This document shows positions 48,061 to 58,372 of a stretch of DNA of 64,000 bases, one piece after another. Under the pieces are notes generated by a model. That model saw only the letters and a list, made by a program, of their open reading frames with translations. It did not search any database and was not told the origin of the DNA. Within the stretch, counting starts at the first letter, position 1; each line of letters starts with the position of its first letter. Position numbers and translations under genes: made by a program. Source of the DNA: Panopea generosa (lineage: Eukaryota; Mollusca; Bivalvia; Adapedonta; Hiatellidae); the NCBI GenBank assembly GCA_029582155.1, contig CM055895.1, forward strand, positions 60,241,078 through 60,305,077, written 5' to 3'.

Positions 48061-48417
48061 GACGTTATTGACACCGACGTGTCCGAAGAACTGGATGAAC
48101 TTTATACCGCCACACCTTTGAAGCAATACAGAGACTTCCAGATACAGAACGATACTGACCCTTAACTACTTTTTGGTATCGAAAACTTTATTGAAGATAA
48201 TAAATTGATTCATTTCTATACAGGATTGTGAAACTATTTAAATTACATGATTGTTCTTAACACACTTGGTCCTGCGGCATACAGCTTAAATTATATATAC
48301 CATCAAGTTGAAAATGTGTCAATTGAAAATCAGTATTTCATGACTTTAATGAAACTTCGAAGAAATTTTACTCATTTTGAATTGTCACGCATGTTTTGTG
48401 TATCAGAGAAAGTGTGA
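48061..48417 (+). pseudogene. Transposase N-terminal fragment with in-frame stops
   Basis: One continuous frame reads DVIDTDVSEELDELYTATPL, a stop, LFGIENFIEDNKLIHFYTGL, a stop, NYLNYMIVLNTLGPAAYSLN, then ENQYFMTLMKLRRNFTHFEL and SRMFCVSEKV before a third stop. The FYTGL..LSPENQF-LTLIKLR...L...F.VS layout is the helix-turn-helix region that precedes the DDE domain in transposases of the DDE_Tnp_4 / ISL2EU-Harbinger-like group. No DDE domain follows. Confidence 0.72.
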
Positions 48418-48775
48418 GAAATATATTGATTACTTGGATAATATTAATGTCGAAGCAGCGACGTGAGTATAATATATGGCCATCACAGAATCTTGTGAGA
48501 TAGTTTCTACCATCTGACTTCAAATCCAAATTTTCAACCACTCGCGTTATAATTGATGGATAAAAAGGACAAAGGCACTTTAGCTCAGCAGGTTGCTTTT
48601 TATTTTTATTTATAAGACAGAGATTTGTTTTATGTCTGATAAGCGGGATTTAATTATATCATTTAATTATATTATATATTGATGAAAAATGAACACGGTT
48701 AAATAAATAATTATAAAAAATCCCCTCTCACTGTTAAATAATTAAAAGTAAAACAGTGGCTTATGATTTCAAGTA

Positions 48776-48990
48776 GACCGCGGCGTGGTCTGGTGGTACA
48801 GCGTCCGCCTCGCATGCGGAAGGTTGTGGGTTCGATCCCCGGCAGGGTCATACCAAAGACTTTAAAAAATGGTACTAGAAGCTTCCTCGCTTGACGCTCA
48901 GCATAAAGAGGAGAGTTCTAGGTCTGGTCGGCCCGGTGTCAGTATAATGTGACTGGGTGGGGTATCATACCATGTGTCTACCATGGTTCT
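48776..48990 (+). mobile_element. tRNA-derived SINE family B with Ala-like head
   Basis: Head: CGTGGTCTGGTGGTACAGCG (A box), anticodon arm TCCGCCTCGCATGCGGA (anticodon CGC if read as a tRNA), B box GTGGGTTCGATCCCC. The body GAAGCTTCCTCGCTTGACGC, GGTCGGCCCGGTGTCAGTAT, GACTGGGTGGGGTATCATAC matches 19156-19398 on the other strand. The acceptor stem is imperfect and the unit runs into the SINE body, so it is not annotated as a functional tRNA. Confidence 0.8.
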
Positions 48991-49109
48991 TGGTTTTCAC
49001 AGCATCACGTATTTCTATGTTTCTATGTTTTGGGGACGCTTTATATGGCTGAGTGACGCTAACTGTGTTTTATGCTGCTAAGCGGGAATTGATTCTTTTA
49101 TTTAATTAG
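48991..49109. other. Short spacer after SINE B
   Basis: Continues partly like a SINE tail (GAGTGACGCTAACTG) with nothing else recognised. Confidence 0.35.
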
Positions 49110-49615
49110 CTGAACGTGTGTGTGTGCACATGTTCCCGGGACTCGTTGCCCACCTTCTAGATGAGCCAGACTCAAAAATCTTAGTGTACCTGGGCAGGCC
49201 ATGGTGTGTAGAAGATACCTGAGTTGTCCATTGAAATCCAAGTATTTGCGGCGGGAAGAGAAGCCATGTTTTCGCCTGATTTGGTCAAAATCGCCCACGC
49301 ATTGAACGTGTGTGTGTGTGTGTGTGTGCGTGTGCGTGTGCGTGTGCGTGCACATGTTCCCGGGACTCGTTGCCCGCCTTCTAGATGAGCCAGACTCAAA
49401 AACTTGGTGTCCCTGGGCAGGCCATGGTGTGTAGAAAATACATGAGTTGTCCATTGAAACCCAAGTATTTGCCGGGGGGGGGGGCATTTGCGGCGGGAAG
49501 AAAGACCATGTTTTCGCCTGATTTGCTCAAAATCGGCAACGCACTGAACGTGTGTGTGTGTCACATGTTCCCGGGACTCGTTGCCCGCCATTAGATGAGC
49601 CAGACTCCCAGTCGA
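49110..49615. repeat. About 190-245 bp tandem repeat with embedded (TG)n, 2.5 units
   Basis: GAACGTGTGTGTGTG..CACATGTTCCCGGGACTCGT TGCCCGCC recurs at about 49113, 49304 and 49547, followed by GATGAGCCAGACTC, TGGGCAGGCCATGGTGTGTA, GAGTTGTCCATTGAAA and GCGGCGGGAAGA. Units differ in TG-tract length. The two long minus-strand frames (129 and 151 codons, with THTHTH runs) come from the repeat. Confidence 0.85.
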
Positions 49616-50671
49616 GGTGTTCCAATGACTCTCCATCTTCTTGAAGTCTTCATTTTAACGTATATTTTGAATAGATTATCCTTGATTTCGGCATTCACTA
49701 AGATTAAAACCTGTCGTTATAGATTGTATTGTTTTTCTTCTCTTCATCGGTAATCGTCGGTGATCACGAGGGCACGTGAAAATATCATACGTCCTTTCTC
49801 GCCTGTCCAAATCATACGGTATTCGCATTTTACGTCCTCCGATTACTTTTGTATCGGTCCTCAAAACATGAAATTAAACGATTTCAATGCGTTTGAAAAC
49901 AAATCTTTGGCATCTCAATTCATTCTTGGGTCGTTGCCTTGACTGTTGTTATCACTATATTTGCATTAACTGAATGGAAGTGTAGAATCATGTGACATAT
50001 AATTATGTTATATGCGACATACATTAAACATAAATTACACGTATATTATACTAGTGACTTAATTTAATTTTGTATGTCTCTGATTACACATATATTTTAT
50101 GAGGTAGGCCGTATGCAAGCTGAGTAACTGTGTAAAACACTAGATGAAAACTACACGAGTTGCTTTTCCAAGTGAAAACCCTCATTAATCAATGAATTCT
50201 TTTTTTTTTTTTTCATATTCTTCTCTTTGGTGATTTACCACGTGTTAAAATAAAGTGCACTGCATAAACAATTACATTTTATCATAGAACTATTTTCGCA
50301 ATTAATTAAAAATTTCTGATAGATTTGACTGGATTTCCTCCAATGGTGTTGCACTATTTATGCAATAGCTAATAGGTATGATTTGTGATTTACAAACATT
50401 TGAACTTCAAACGAATTAAGTGACTTTGAACATGAATGCGAGAACCCGAATTTTGTGTGTGACATGCTTTAATGGGGTTTTACGTTAAGAGCTATTTGAA
50501 ATTTGACGTACGGACGGGCGAACGGACACTCATGTGGGCATATTAACACATAAAACGCACTTGATATATATGGATACAATTAAGATACATTTTAAAATAA
50601 AAAAATAGTTTCTGGTTATCAAGAACTTATCTCTCTATATAAGTCCTTGTTCTGCGTAGAAAACATTTTTT
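49616..50671. other. Intergenic segment, no gene recognised
   Basis: Holds a long T run (50203-50213) and ordinary AT-rich sequence. Two overlapping short frames near 49676-49942 lack recognisable domains. Confidence 0.4.
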
Positions 50672-50702
<31 letters not shown>

Positions 50703-50712
50703 GGGGGGCGGG
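50672..50712. repeat. (TG)n-(G)n microsatellite
   Basis: TGTGTGTGTGTGTG followed by a G run of about 22, broken once by C. A candidate G-quadruplex-forming and assembly-error-prone tract. Confidence 0.9.
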
Positions 50713-50841
50713 GAGAATACAACTTAGTGCGACATATTGCACTTCTCCAACGGGCCTTTTGACGATTTCTTATTTTGTGTCTTTCGGGCACACCAGACAT
50801 AGAAATAATGAAAATGTTGTGCATCATCGTCTTGTTATAAT

Positions 50842-51339
50842 TTAAAGGGAGTATATCAGGAAAAAAACGCTATAAATGTGTCAAAAAGTAAAATAAGTAT
50901 TACTAGTATATGCAAAAAAAACAAAAACATGACAATATCGATATTTAAATTTGAGTGTTAAATTTGAAACAAAATCCCCATTCTATAAATAGACAACTCT
51001 TAAATACTGTTTGACGACCTTTGTATCGTCATTCAGACTCTTTATAAGATAAAACCATTCTATAACGCGTAAACCTGTATAATGGATCAAGTGTAAATCA
51101 AAATGAAGTAACGGGACTCAGTTATTATGTCACAAAATATGTTGCCATTTTAAGCCGGAAATCTATTTTAAATAGTCTAACCTAGGCGCATAGCCCACGT
51201 TAGGAAAGCGCTTTTCAATATATTATTTAATTATGTTTAAATTGATATATGCCAGTGTGTATATTATAGGCATATTATTGGAGAAAAATGTTTTTAGCCA
51301 ATTTCAAAATTTTGAAAAATCCTGAAATAATGCATTTAA
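50842..51339. mobile_element. TTAA-flanked DNA element related to 21440-21880
   Basis: TTAA|AGGGAGTATATCAGG at 50842 and AATCCTGAAATAATGCA|TTAA ending at 51339, imperfect inverted ends. Internal AATACTGTTTGACGAC and CTAACCTAGGCGCATAG blocks are shared with 21440-21730. Confidence 0.55.
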
Positions 51340-51524
51340 CAAGAGAAAACGAGATGACTGCTTTATAGCGAATCTTACGATCATGATCGGTTAATGAATA
51401 AAGAAGATAGTATACACTGCCATCTACTCCTTCTAAAAATCCTAAATTTAACACTACCGCCAGGTTTTACACCCGTCCATGATCGTAAGATTCGCTATAA
51501 AGCAGTCATCTCGTTTTCCCTTGT
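51339..51524. mobile_element. MITE family 3, about 47-bp near-perfect TIRs
   Basis: Left arm ACAAGAGAAAACGAGATGAC, TGCTTTATAGCGAATCTTAC, GATCATGA; right arm TCATGATCGTAAGATTCGC, TATAAAGCAGTCATCTCGTT, TTCCCTTGT. One mismatch by eye over about 47 bp. Total about 186 bp with a loop of about 90 bp. It abuts the end of the 50842 element. Confidence 0.82.
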
Positions 51525-51539
51525 AAAAGGCATTATGGA

Positions 51540-51707
51540 AATGATATGAGAAATCAGAAAATTCTCATTTTTTCTCATCTAATAAGTTCTTCATAGGCTT
51601 AGTCCATACAAAATTTGAAAGGAAGTGAAATGTGAAACAAGATGAGCGACATAGGTCCAAGATAAAAACATTAAAAAATAAATTATTGAATTAAATAATA
51701 GTTTTTT
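51540..51707 (-). mobile_element. Terminal fragment of the 61336-62735 element, inverted
   Basis: The reverse complement is identical by eye to 61338-61455 for roughly 115-120 bp (TTGGACCTATGTCGCTCATC, TTGTTTCACATTTCACTTCC, TTTGTATGGACTAAGCC), then slightly diverged. Confidence 0.8.
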
Positions 51708-54700
51708 GTTTTTTTTAAATACATTTGGTATAAACACACTATACTTACTATGATTTTAAAAGAATCCATCCCTTTACAGATTTATATATTTTATAACACT
51801 CTTCATTTCGCGCACATCTTAAAATGAGGCAGTACAATACAGGTGGCTCGCCCAGATATTCTCTGATAATTACGGTAACATATATGTGCGTATAATGCAA
51901 AACACACACAATGTATACTCAGTTTAAATAATATATACGCAGATGTAAAATATATAACTAAACATACATGTCAACTATTTGTACTGTTTGTTGGAGGATG
52001 GCCTGCCCCGATCCCCAAATACCTATTACGGAGTGATTTAAAAAAAATGATATAAAAATAAATTAGTGATGCAAATCTACTCGATGGTTTGTTAGTAGCA
52101 AGAGAACAAGTCAGTTATTGACCTGACGTGTGAACGACTATCGCCCCGCCCACTAGTCACGTAGCAGTGTTTGTCCAAGTAAATACAATGCAGTGTATGC
52201 ATAGACATTGTTTATTTTAGGAAAATGGCGCAGCGTAGCAACCAATATCGATGACTGATTGGATTATCGACGCGTTTGATTGACAGCCTGCGTCAGTTCA
52301 CTTAAGCCCATGTCAAAAAGATACAAAAATATGCAGAAAGATACAGATTCCATTTTACGTGATATTCACACCCATTGCTATTTCCGTTGGACTACCCAAA
52401 CATACAATGGATTGCTGAATTGTTTGTTGTAATTCCATCAACGTATTTGCCCTTCAATGGCTTTGTAAACAGAACATTTTGTTCCAAGTGCGTTTATTAA
52501 GCCGTTTTATTTCACTGTCAAGTGAATTGGTTAAGGTGTGTCTGTTAAACACAGTTAAAGCAAATCAATATCAAGGATGTGTCATGCATTAGGCCTATAT
52601 CTAAACTGCACTGCCAATCCCACAATGACAAGCCTAGCGATCATTTTGGGGGGGGGAAATATTGGTAATTAAACAAAACAATTTGTTAACAAATATGAAA
52701 TATACATATGGTCCTAAATTTACAGAATTTAGTTGTTATTTTATAAATACTGTGAAAACGTTGACATATATTTCCAACAGTATGACCATAGCTTCCATAA
52801 TAACGAAAATGTACAAAGCGTATAACAAATGTTTACAACCAATACCAATTAAGCGCGATGTGTGCCTGCATATTTAAGAAATGCATTTTGTTTGTTGAAC
52901 GTTCTTGAGATATGACCTTACATGTACCACGTACAAATTAAATTATGTTGCATAGAAATAAAGTTCATTTCTTACGTTTATATTTAGTAATGCACCCAGT
53001 CTATACCAACATGTCCTTCTTTAACAATTATTAAACATCGTATACTGGAACATTAATACTTATATACATATGTTTGAGTCGATTAATGGAACAGCCTAAA
53101 GTCAAGCCTACGCTGTGTACCCGTACACTGTTTCAGTTAAAATTGAATTATCACAATTGAAAGGGAAATCTGCTTTATCGTATAACCTTTCATAAAACCT
53201 CGGTACCAATATCAAAATATAGTAAAATGTTTTAGAAGTTAATCATGACAGTTCATGGGTAGGTGTTCATGGGATATGAACGACACACATTTTTGGTTAG
53301 GTCGCATGTGCGACCGAACCCTATATATAACCCCATATTAAAACGTCACGATCACGTGTTTAAAAAAACACGGCATTCGACACATGAAGGTCGCCATTGT
53401 TTTTCTAAACAGTGCATCAAGGGAATGTACAAACCGCTATTGATATTAAAAACCTAGTCATGTTCCGACCACTTTCCGGCTAAGAGGAACATTCAAATGC
53501 GGTGTGTGTAATAATTGATAGTGACGTTTTAATGCACTAACTGAGATAACTATGAATTGTTCTTTGCATATTTAATCAGGAAAAAAAATGATAATGCCTT
53601 AAATCGAGGAATTTTTTTATAATTCCTTGCGTAAATGGGGTCTTGAAACTTATCTTTTTTGACAATTTATCGCCGTTTCTGACAGATTCCTACCGAGTTA
53701 ATGTAAATAATTTTCAAAAAACGATGTATTTACTCAATTATTATGATATGCTGAACCCATAACAATGAAAATAATAACAAAATTAAACAGCTACAGTTGT
53801 TTATTTTATTCGACACAACAGAAATATAAATATAGTTTACCGCTGTGACATATTTTCAGCACGTCGTCAGAATCTGATATATCGCCGAATGCACAAGTTT
53901 TGGAAAAACAGTAATTTTTAACTGTTGTTTTTAAAAATGATATATCCACAAATAAATTTAAAATATGGATACGGATTATTTTAAAATATATTATTATCAC
54001 AGTAGTAAATTGTATAGAACATAGCAGTAAGTACGTTAGACAATATATAAGGTAAGTTGTTTTTTTTCGAAATATGCAAATGGCAATACATAATGATTGA
54101 GATCAGTACATTTAAACATCAAAGTTACTATCAGGCACATCTGCAGCCGGGACTTCGCTATGTCAGCCGGAACCTTGTCGGGATTTGGTATCACCCGTGT
54201 ATTTAGTACCCTGTACAAGGAACCATACTTACACTTCCATTCACTTTAATTGCCACATCGTTTATAAGACCTAACCATTGGATGCTTTTTAAAAGCAGCT
54301 TACTTGTTTATTGATTCAGTGAATGGGCTACGTTATGAATGTAAAACATGTTCTGTTTACACTTGTGACGTATTTCCTTTAATCAACTTATAATTGTATT
54401 CGGAACATCGCTCGGCCATTTTGTCAACCTATATAGAATTTTGGCGTCACGTCACATGAACGTAGTATTCCATGGTGGGTATGTTTTTATCTAAATAATT
54501 GCTACATTTTTCTCTTGAATAATGACCTGGTGTATCTCTTTGTCTATTGTGCCCCCAATAAAAAGTTAATATATATGTATACAATGTGTTACAATGCCTA
54601 CTATTCGAATAATGTGAAGTACAAATGTGTTCTTTGTTATACGCTCGTTCTATTGCCCACGATATCATCCGACCGATAAAATAGTTCCAAAAGTTTCAAA

Positions 54701-54959
54701 ACGCAACTGCCAATCGTCCGTCAATTGTTAGTTTATATGATATATACACAATTTTGAAGTGTTTTTTTTTTTGTATTTTCTAAATCCTGATATTAATGGA
54801 TGTGTTCAAATAGCGAGCCTTCCTCGGAACAGTTCGAACCTTTGATTCGTATTTACTTTTATGATTAATATTTGACGCATAGGGTGTACAGTATCTACAA
54901 TATCTGACTGGATCATCTTCGTGGCAAGCTCGTATTTTCGGAATATCTTTTACATAAAA
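51708..54959. other. AT-rich intergenic region
   Basis: No coding gene recognised. A GC box (CCCCGCCC, about 52144-52151) followed within 90 bp by ATGGCGCAGCGTAGCAACCA AT (a reading of only eight codons) looks promoter-like, but no gene follows. A 26-bp palindrome next to a TATA-like run lies at 53295-53331. Confidence 0.4.
53295..53331. promoter_or_regulatory. Palindrome beside TATA-like sequence
   Basis: GGTTAGGTCGCATGTGCGAC CGAACC is self-complementary apart from one A/G pair, followed after one base by TATATATAA. Could be a regulatory operator-like site or chance; no transcript is known. Confidence 0.3.
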
Positions 54960-57061
54960 TAGTGTTCAGCCATTCCAGATTACTTTAATTTATCTATTTT
55001 GATGTGAAGAATGGGTATTCTGGAATACAATTTTAACATAGTAGGAGTGACCTTATACAAGCGTAGTTTCATCCGCATACTGTGAAATCAAATGTTCTAA
55101 TGCGTTCCCATTTTTAAACCTTTACTATGTCAATGATTTTTTTTAACACTAAACACAAATTAATCGTATTAATTACTCCAATGTTTACCCAATCAATAGT
55201 TTCGTTGATTGCTATGTCACGGGACAATCAATTAAATTATTTATGACTATTGAGCACCCACAACGTGCTTCTTCGCTCAATCGATATTCGGTGTACAGGA
55301 TGCAAGGGTGATATCACTAATGGACACTTAAAGTCATAATGGACAAAACGTGCTGTTTAAAGCGACACCATCGATAAGCTGCGGTAAATATTTTGTAGCG
55401 AGATGCTCTGTTCTGTTTCTGACCAGAAAGAATATGGCGATGGAAGATGAAGGACAAGTCAAATTTTCACAGCAACCAGCTGATCAACTGCATTCACCGT
55501 TTTTATCTTAATCAAGGAGTGACTAAAGCGAAAATAGTTTACAAATGTACAGTTTTAAAGAATGACGTATTCATTAGATAAAAACAGAAACAGTAAGCGA
55601 ATATTTGGAGTAATCGTGTGCGTGTGAAAAACGTTGTAGAAATATATATAAATTGATGGATTCGTTATAAGTCATGGTACGTATAGTTTAATAACGGTAA
55701 AAGGTGATTTTGTGTGGTACATCTAATAAAAACTCTTGAGCTATTTCATGACTTGTAATAAATATTTGTGTTTGAAATTCCTTTAATATGAATATATTAA
55801 TCTTGCATATAATCATATAATAGTTAAAAGATGCATGTACATAATAGTGTACCAAGTACTTGGAATTTGAAGATTAGAGAACGTTGTTTCACAACCACTC
55901 GTTAATTAAAAAAAAACACCAGTTATCGCCATGCATGTATTTGGTTAGGAGATAATAAATTAAAATGATAAACAAGAACCGTTGGAGAACAGAGTTAACT
56001 CGACTATTCTAGCCTTGTCACATAACGATACTAAATATCTACTATATGTACCATCAGAAAATGCAGGCAAAACTCTATAAATCAACCCGTCTTTTATATG
56101 CCAAGTTCCACCCATATAATTGCAAGCAATGTACACATGAAAAACATACACCAATGTTTTAATGCAGGTGGGACGTGGACGCCGACACTGACGCCGAAGC
56201 TGGGGTGAGTACACGTCTCACACCACTGTTACATTTCCCACGGGGTCCACTTCTAATGTTAGTGTTCGAAAGACAGTTACACTTATATTTTACAGCATGC
56301 TTCTGGGCTCAAATTAATTATTGGTCCAAGAATTAACAAGTTTAAACAGAAACAAACATACTCTGACCAGTTTCTTTTAATTCTATAAATTAATGAGACA
56401 TATCAATATTCTGAGTAATTATTACGTAAATAAGTTGACCATGATATGGTTCGACCCACTAAATCACAATTGAGAGAGATCATATCAGCTTTTGATTTGC
56501 AGTGGCGATCTTTCTATTAGACTGACTATTGCCCAATTAAAAGGAATACATTCATAATTTATAAAGTCAGTTCAATGTAAAGGTATAAAAAGGGAAACAA
56601 TATCTATAATTTTATTTTGTCCTCTGTTCTAGGTCCGGATTCAAGGCGATAATAATTCAGTGAGTCTTACAAAAACTCTAATGTTCATAGAATAGTCGAA
56701 TAAATATGTAAATCTACTTTATAAAAAACAACTCATAGCATTCCACAATCCCTTTTTCGTATAGAGTACACTGGTTTATTTGAAAAATAAACGAAGAATA
56801 TTTGCAAACTATATTTGGGAGTGTAAACGGCATTTTATTTCTATTTTGCAGACTTGAATGCCAATAGCCTAGAATCAAATACAGTTTTTTCAAAAATCCA
56901 AATGAACAACACCTAGTCAAAGCCGAATTTGCAGCAGACCAACACTACCTACAAGAAGACGACAACGACATAACAACATATTTTTATAAAAACATATAAG
57001 TAATACCCAGGCTGCATACACCAGGGCTGAATGTTGACCACCTTGTTCTAGTGTATATAAA
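54960..57061 (+). other. GPCR upstream region, duplication copy A (5' UTR exons, intron, TATA)
   Basis: Collinear with 60270-63287. Shared landmarks in order: a block ending TGTGAAATCAAAT; CTCAATCGATA; a GGACAA..TGTTTAAAGC..CACCATCGA block; TTAAAGAA..AACAG-AAACAGT; GATGGATTC and a GT donor (GTACGTATAG at 55677); AATAGTGTACCAA; a TTTTGCAG acceptor ending at 56851; CCTAGTCAA, ACAAGAAGACGACAA, ACACCAGGGCTGAAT; and TATATAAA at 57054-57061. The conserved donor and acceptor suggest a spliced 5' UTR leading to the GPCR ATG. The TATA box lies inside the inferred second exon and may be an alternative promoter. Copy A carries its own insert at about 55925-56225. Confidence 0.65.
57054..57061 (+). promoter_or_regulatory. 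TATA-like box upstream of GPCR
   Basis: TATATAAA about 300 bp before the GPCR start codon, conserved in sequence and context (ACACCAGGGCTGAAT about 27 bp before it) in the second copy at 63280-63287. Confidence 0.45.
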
Positions 57062-57361
57062 TGACCACTTCCAAAGAATGAATATTTATACATCAGTCTA
57101 TAGAACGGACCAAGCTCTCTTGATTGGGTCCGTTAAATAACAGTGCTTGGAAAGCCACATTTCAGCAAGTTGATTGGTCAGTTGCCTAGCTACATTACAG
57201 GACGTTGATTTGTCAATTGCTTCAACTGAAAGTTTGAATTATGTCATATCCCCAAATGTGCGATTATACGAACATTTCATCTTCAAATCGCATCGTGAAA
57301 AGTGCATTATAAGAAAATTAATCACGAAAGAGTTTATTAAAGTAATAGTATTGTTTCAATA

Positions 57362-58372
57362 ATGAATAACACGACAATTCTGCCGAACGCTATAGGTCCA
57401 GACTACAACTGTATTTTGACAAAAACATTTAATGTTTTAAAAACTGTATTAGCTTCTATAATACTTGTTTTAAGTATAAGTGGCAATAGTTTGACTTTAA
57501 TTAGTATTTCCAAATTTCCAAATCGCTTCAAAGGAATTATTTACATTATGATAGCAAATTTAGCCATATCCGATCTACTCATTTGTGTTGGCATGGTATT
57601 AAATCTGGTTGAGGCAATTTTCCCGGAAGTTGCGCATAATTCTTATTTTTGCTCTATAAGAGTAAGTATTTTGCTCGTTTCATTTTCAAACTCTGGTTTC
57701 ACGCATATGTTAATGTCTATAGATAGATTTATGGCTGTTGTTTTCCCGTTGCGACACATGATAATACGAATGAAAACGAAAACGTTCTTAGGAATATTAT
57801 GTTTTGGGTGGTTAGTATCCATTGGAATTGGTAGCTTTCCGGCATTTTATGTCAATACATACATTGAAAAAGACATAATGATTTGCCTAAACGGAGCCCT
57901 GATTCCGCCAGACTATAAAATTGTGGTTCCAAGTTGTATTTTGCTAGAATTTATATTAAGCACCGTGCTTTATATAATGATAATAAAGCAGCTGAGGAAA
58001 AACAATCTCCGTTTCGAATTTCGTCAAACTGCAGGTATGCTGAAATCTAAAAAATTGAGAATGACAGTTTTGGTTTTTGTAGTCTTTACTTTATGCTGGT
58101 TCCCTTTCGTCATCGCATGTTTTCTCATCCGCATTGACACTACAATAGACAAATCAATGTTTGTGTGTGCTGGTGAATATTTAGTATTTGTTGGAGTTTT
58201 CAACTCCGGATTGGATTGGATTATATATGGGTTAGCTAACCAAAAGTTTAGACTGGCTTTTAAATCTGTTTGTTCGTGTAAAAGTCAAGTGAACGAGAAC
58301 AAAATGTGGAATCGTGATAAGAAATACAGCAGCTGTAACCTCCAATCAATGCAAATAGAACACAGTTTATAG
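57362..58372 (+). CDS. Class A (rhodopsin-like) GPCR, orphan, intronless coding exon
   Basis: 336 residues, complete from ATG to TAG. An N-glycosylation sequon (NNTT) is at the N-terminus. Landmarks: TM1 GNSL (N42, position 1.50), TM2 NLAISDLL (D71, 2.50), C97 at the top of TM3, DRF at 121-123, W150 in TM4, C175 in the second extracellular loop (disulfide partner of C97), CWFP in TM6 (245-248), and TM7 ending FNSGLDWIIYG (280-290), then a short tail with cysteines CSC (304-306), possible palmitoylation sites. DRF replaces the usual DRY, and DWIIY replaces NPxxY, with Trp at the Pro position 7.50. Position 3.32 (residue 104) is Leu, not Asp, so it is unlikely to be a biogenic amine receptor; the TM7 stretch just before the DWIIY motif has no lysine, so it is not an opsin. 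The ligand is unknown. The upstream region recurs about 6 kb downstream, suggesting a tandem receptor family. Confidence 0.93.
   Translation: MNNTTILPNAIGPDYNCILTKTFNVLKTVLASIILVLSISGNSLTLISISKFPNRFKGIIYIMIANLAISDLLICVGMVLNLVEAIFPEVAHNSYFCSIRVSILLVSFSNSGFTHMLMSIDRFMAVVFPLRHMIIRMKTKTFLGILCFGWLVSIGIGSFPAFYVNTYIEKDIMICLNGALIPPDYKIVVPSCILLEFILSTVLYIMIIKQLRKNNLRFEFRQTAGMLKSKKLRMTVLVFVVFTLCWFPFVIACFLIRIDTTIDKSMFVCAGEYLVFVGVFNSGLDWIIYGLANQKFRLAFKSVCSCKSQVNENKMWNRDKKYSSCNLQSMQIEHSL

Noticed and set aside
49098..49636. Two overlapping minus-strand frames of 129 and 151 codons with THTHTH runs.
   Set aside because: Derived from the 190-245 bp tandem repeat and its TG tract; two frames open over the same repeat show lack of coding constraint.
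52219..52260. ATGGCGCAGCGTAGCAACCA with nearby GC box as a gene start.
   Set aside because: The frame stops after eight codons and no convincing donor or downstream exon was found.
55435..55512. Small frame starting ATGGCGATGGAAGATGAAGG (26 codons) in the GPCR leader.
   Set aside because: Not conserved in copy B of the duplication; at most an upstream frame in a 5' UTR.
56168..56210. Exon-like piece TTAATGCAG..GTGAGTAC containing GACGCCGACACTGACGCCG.
   Set aside because: Looks like the end of a dispersed repeat inserted in duplication copy A; no open frame continues and copy B lacks it.
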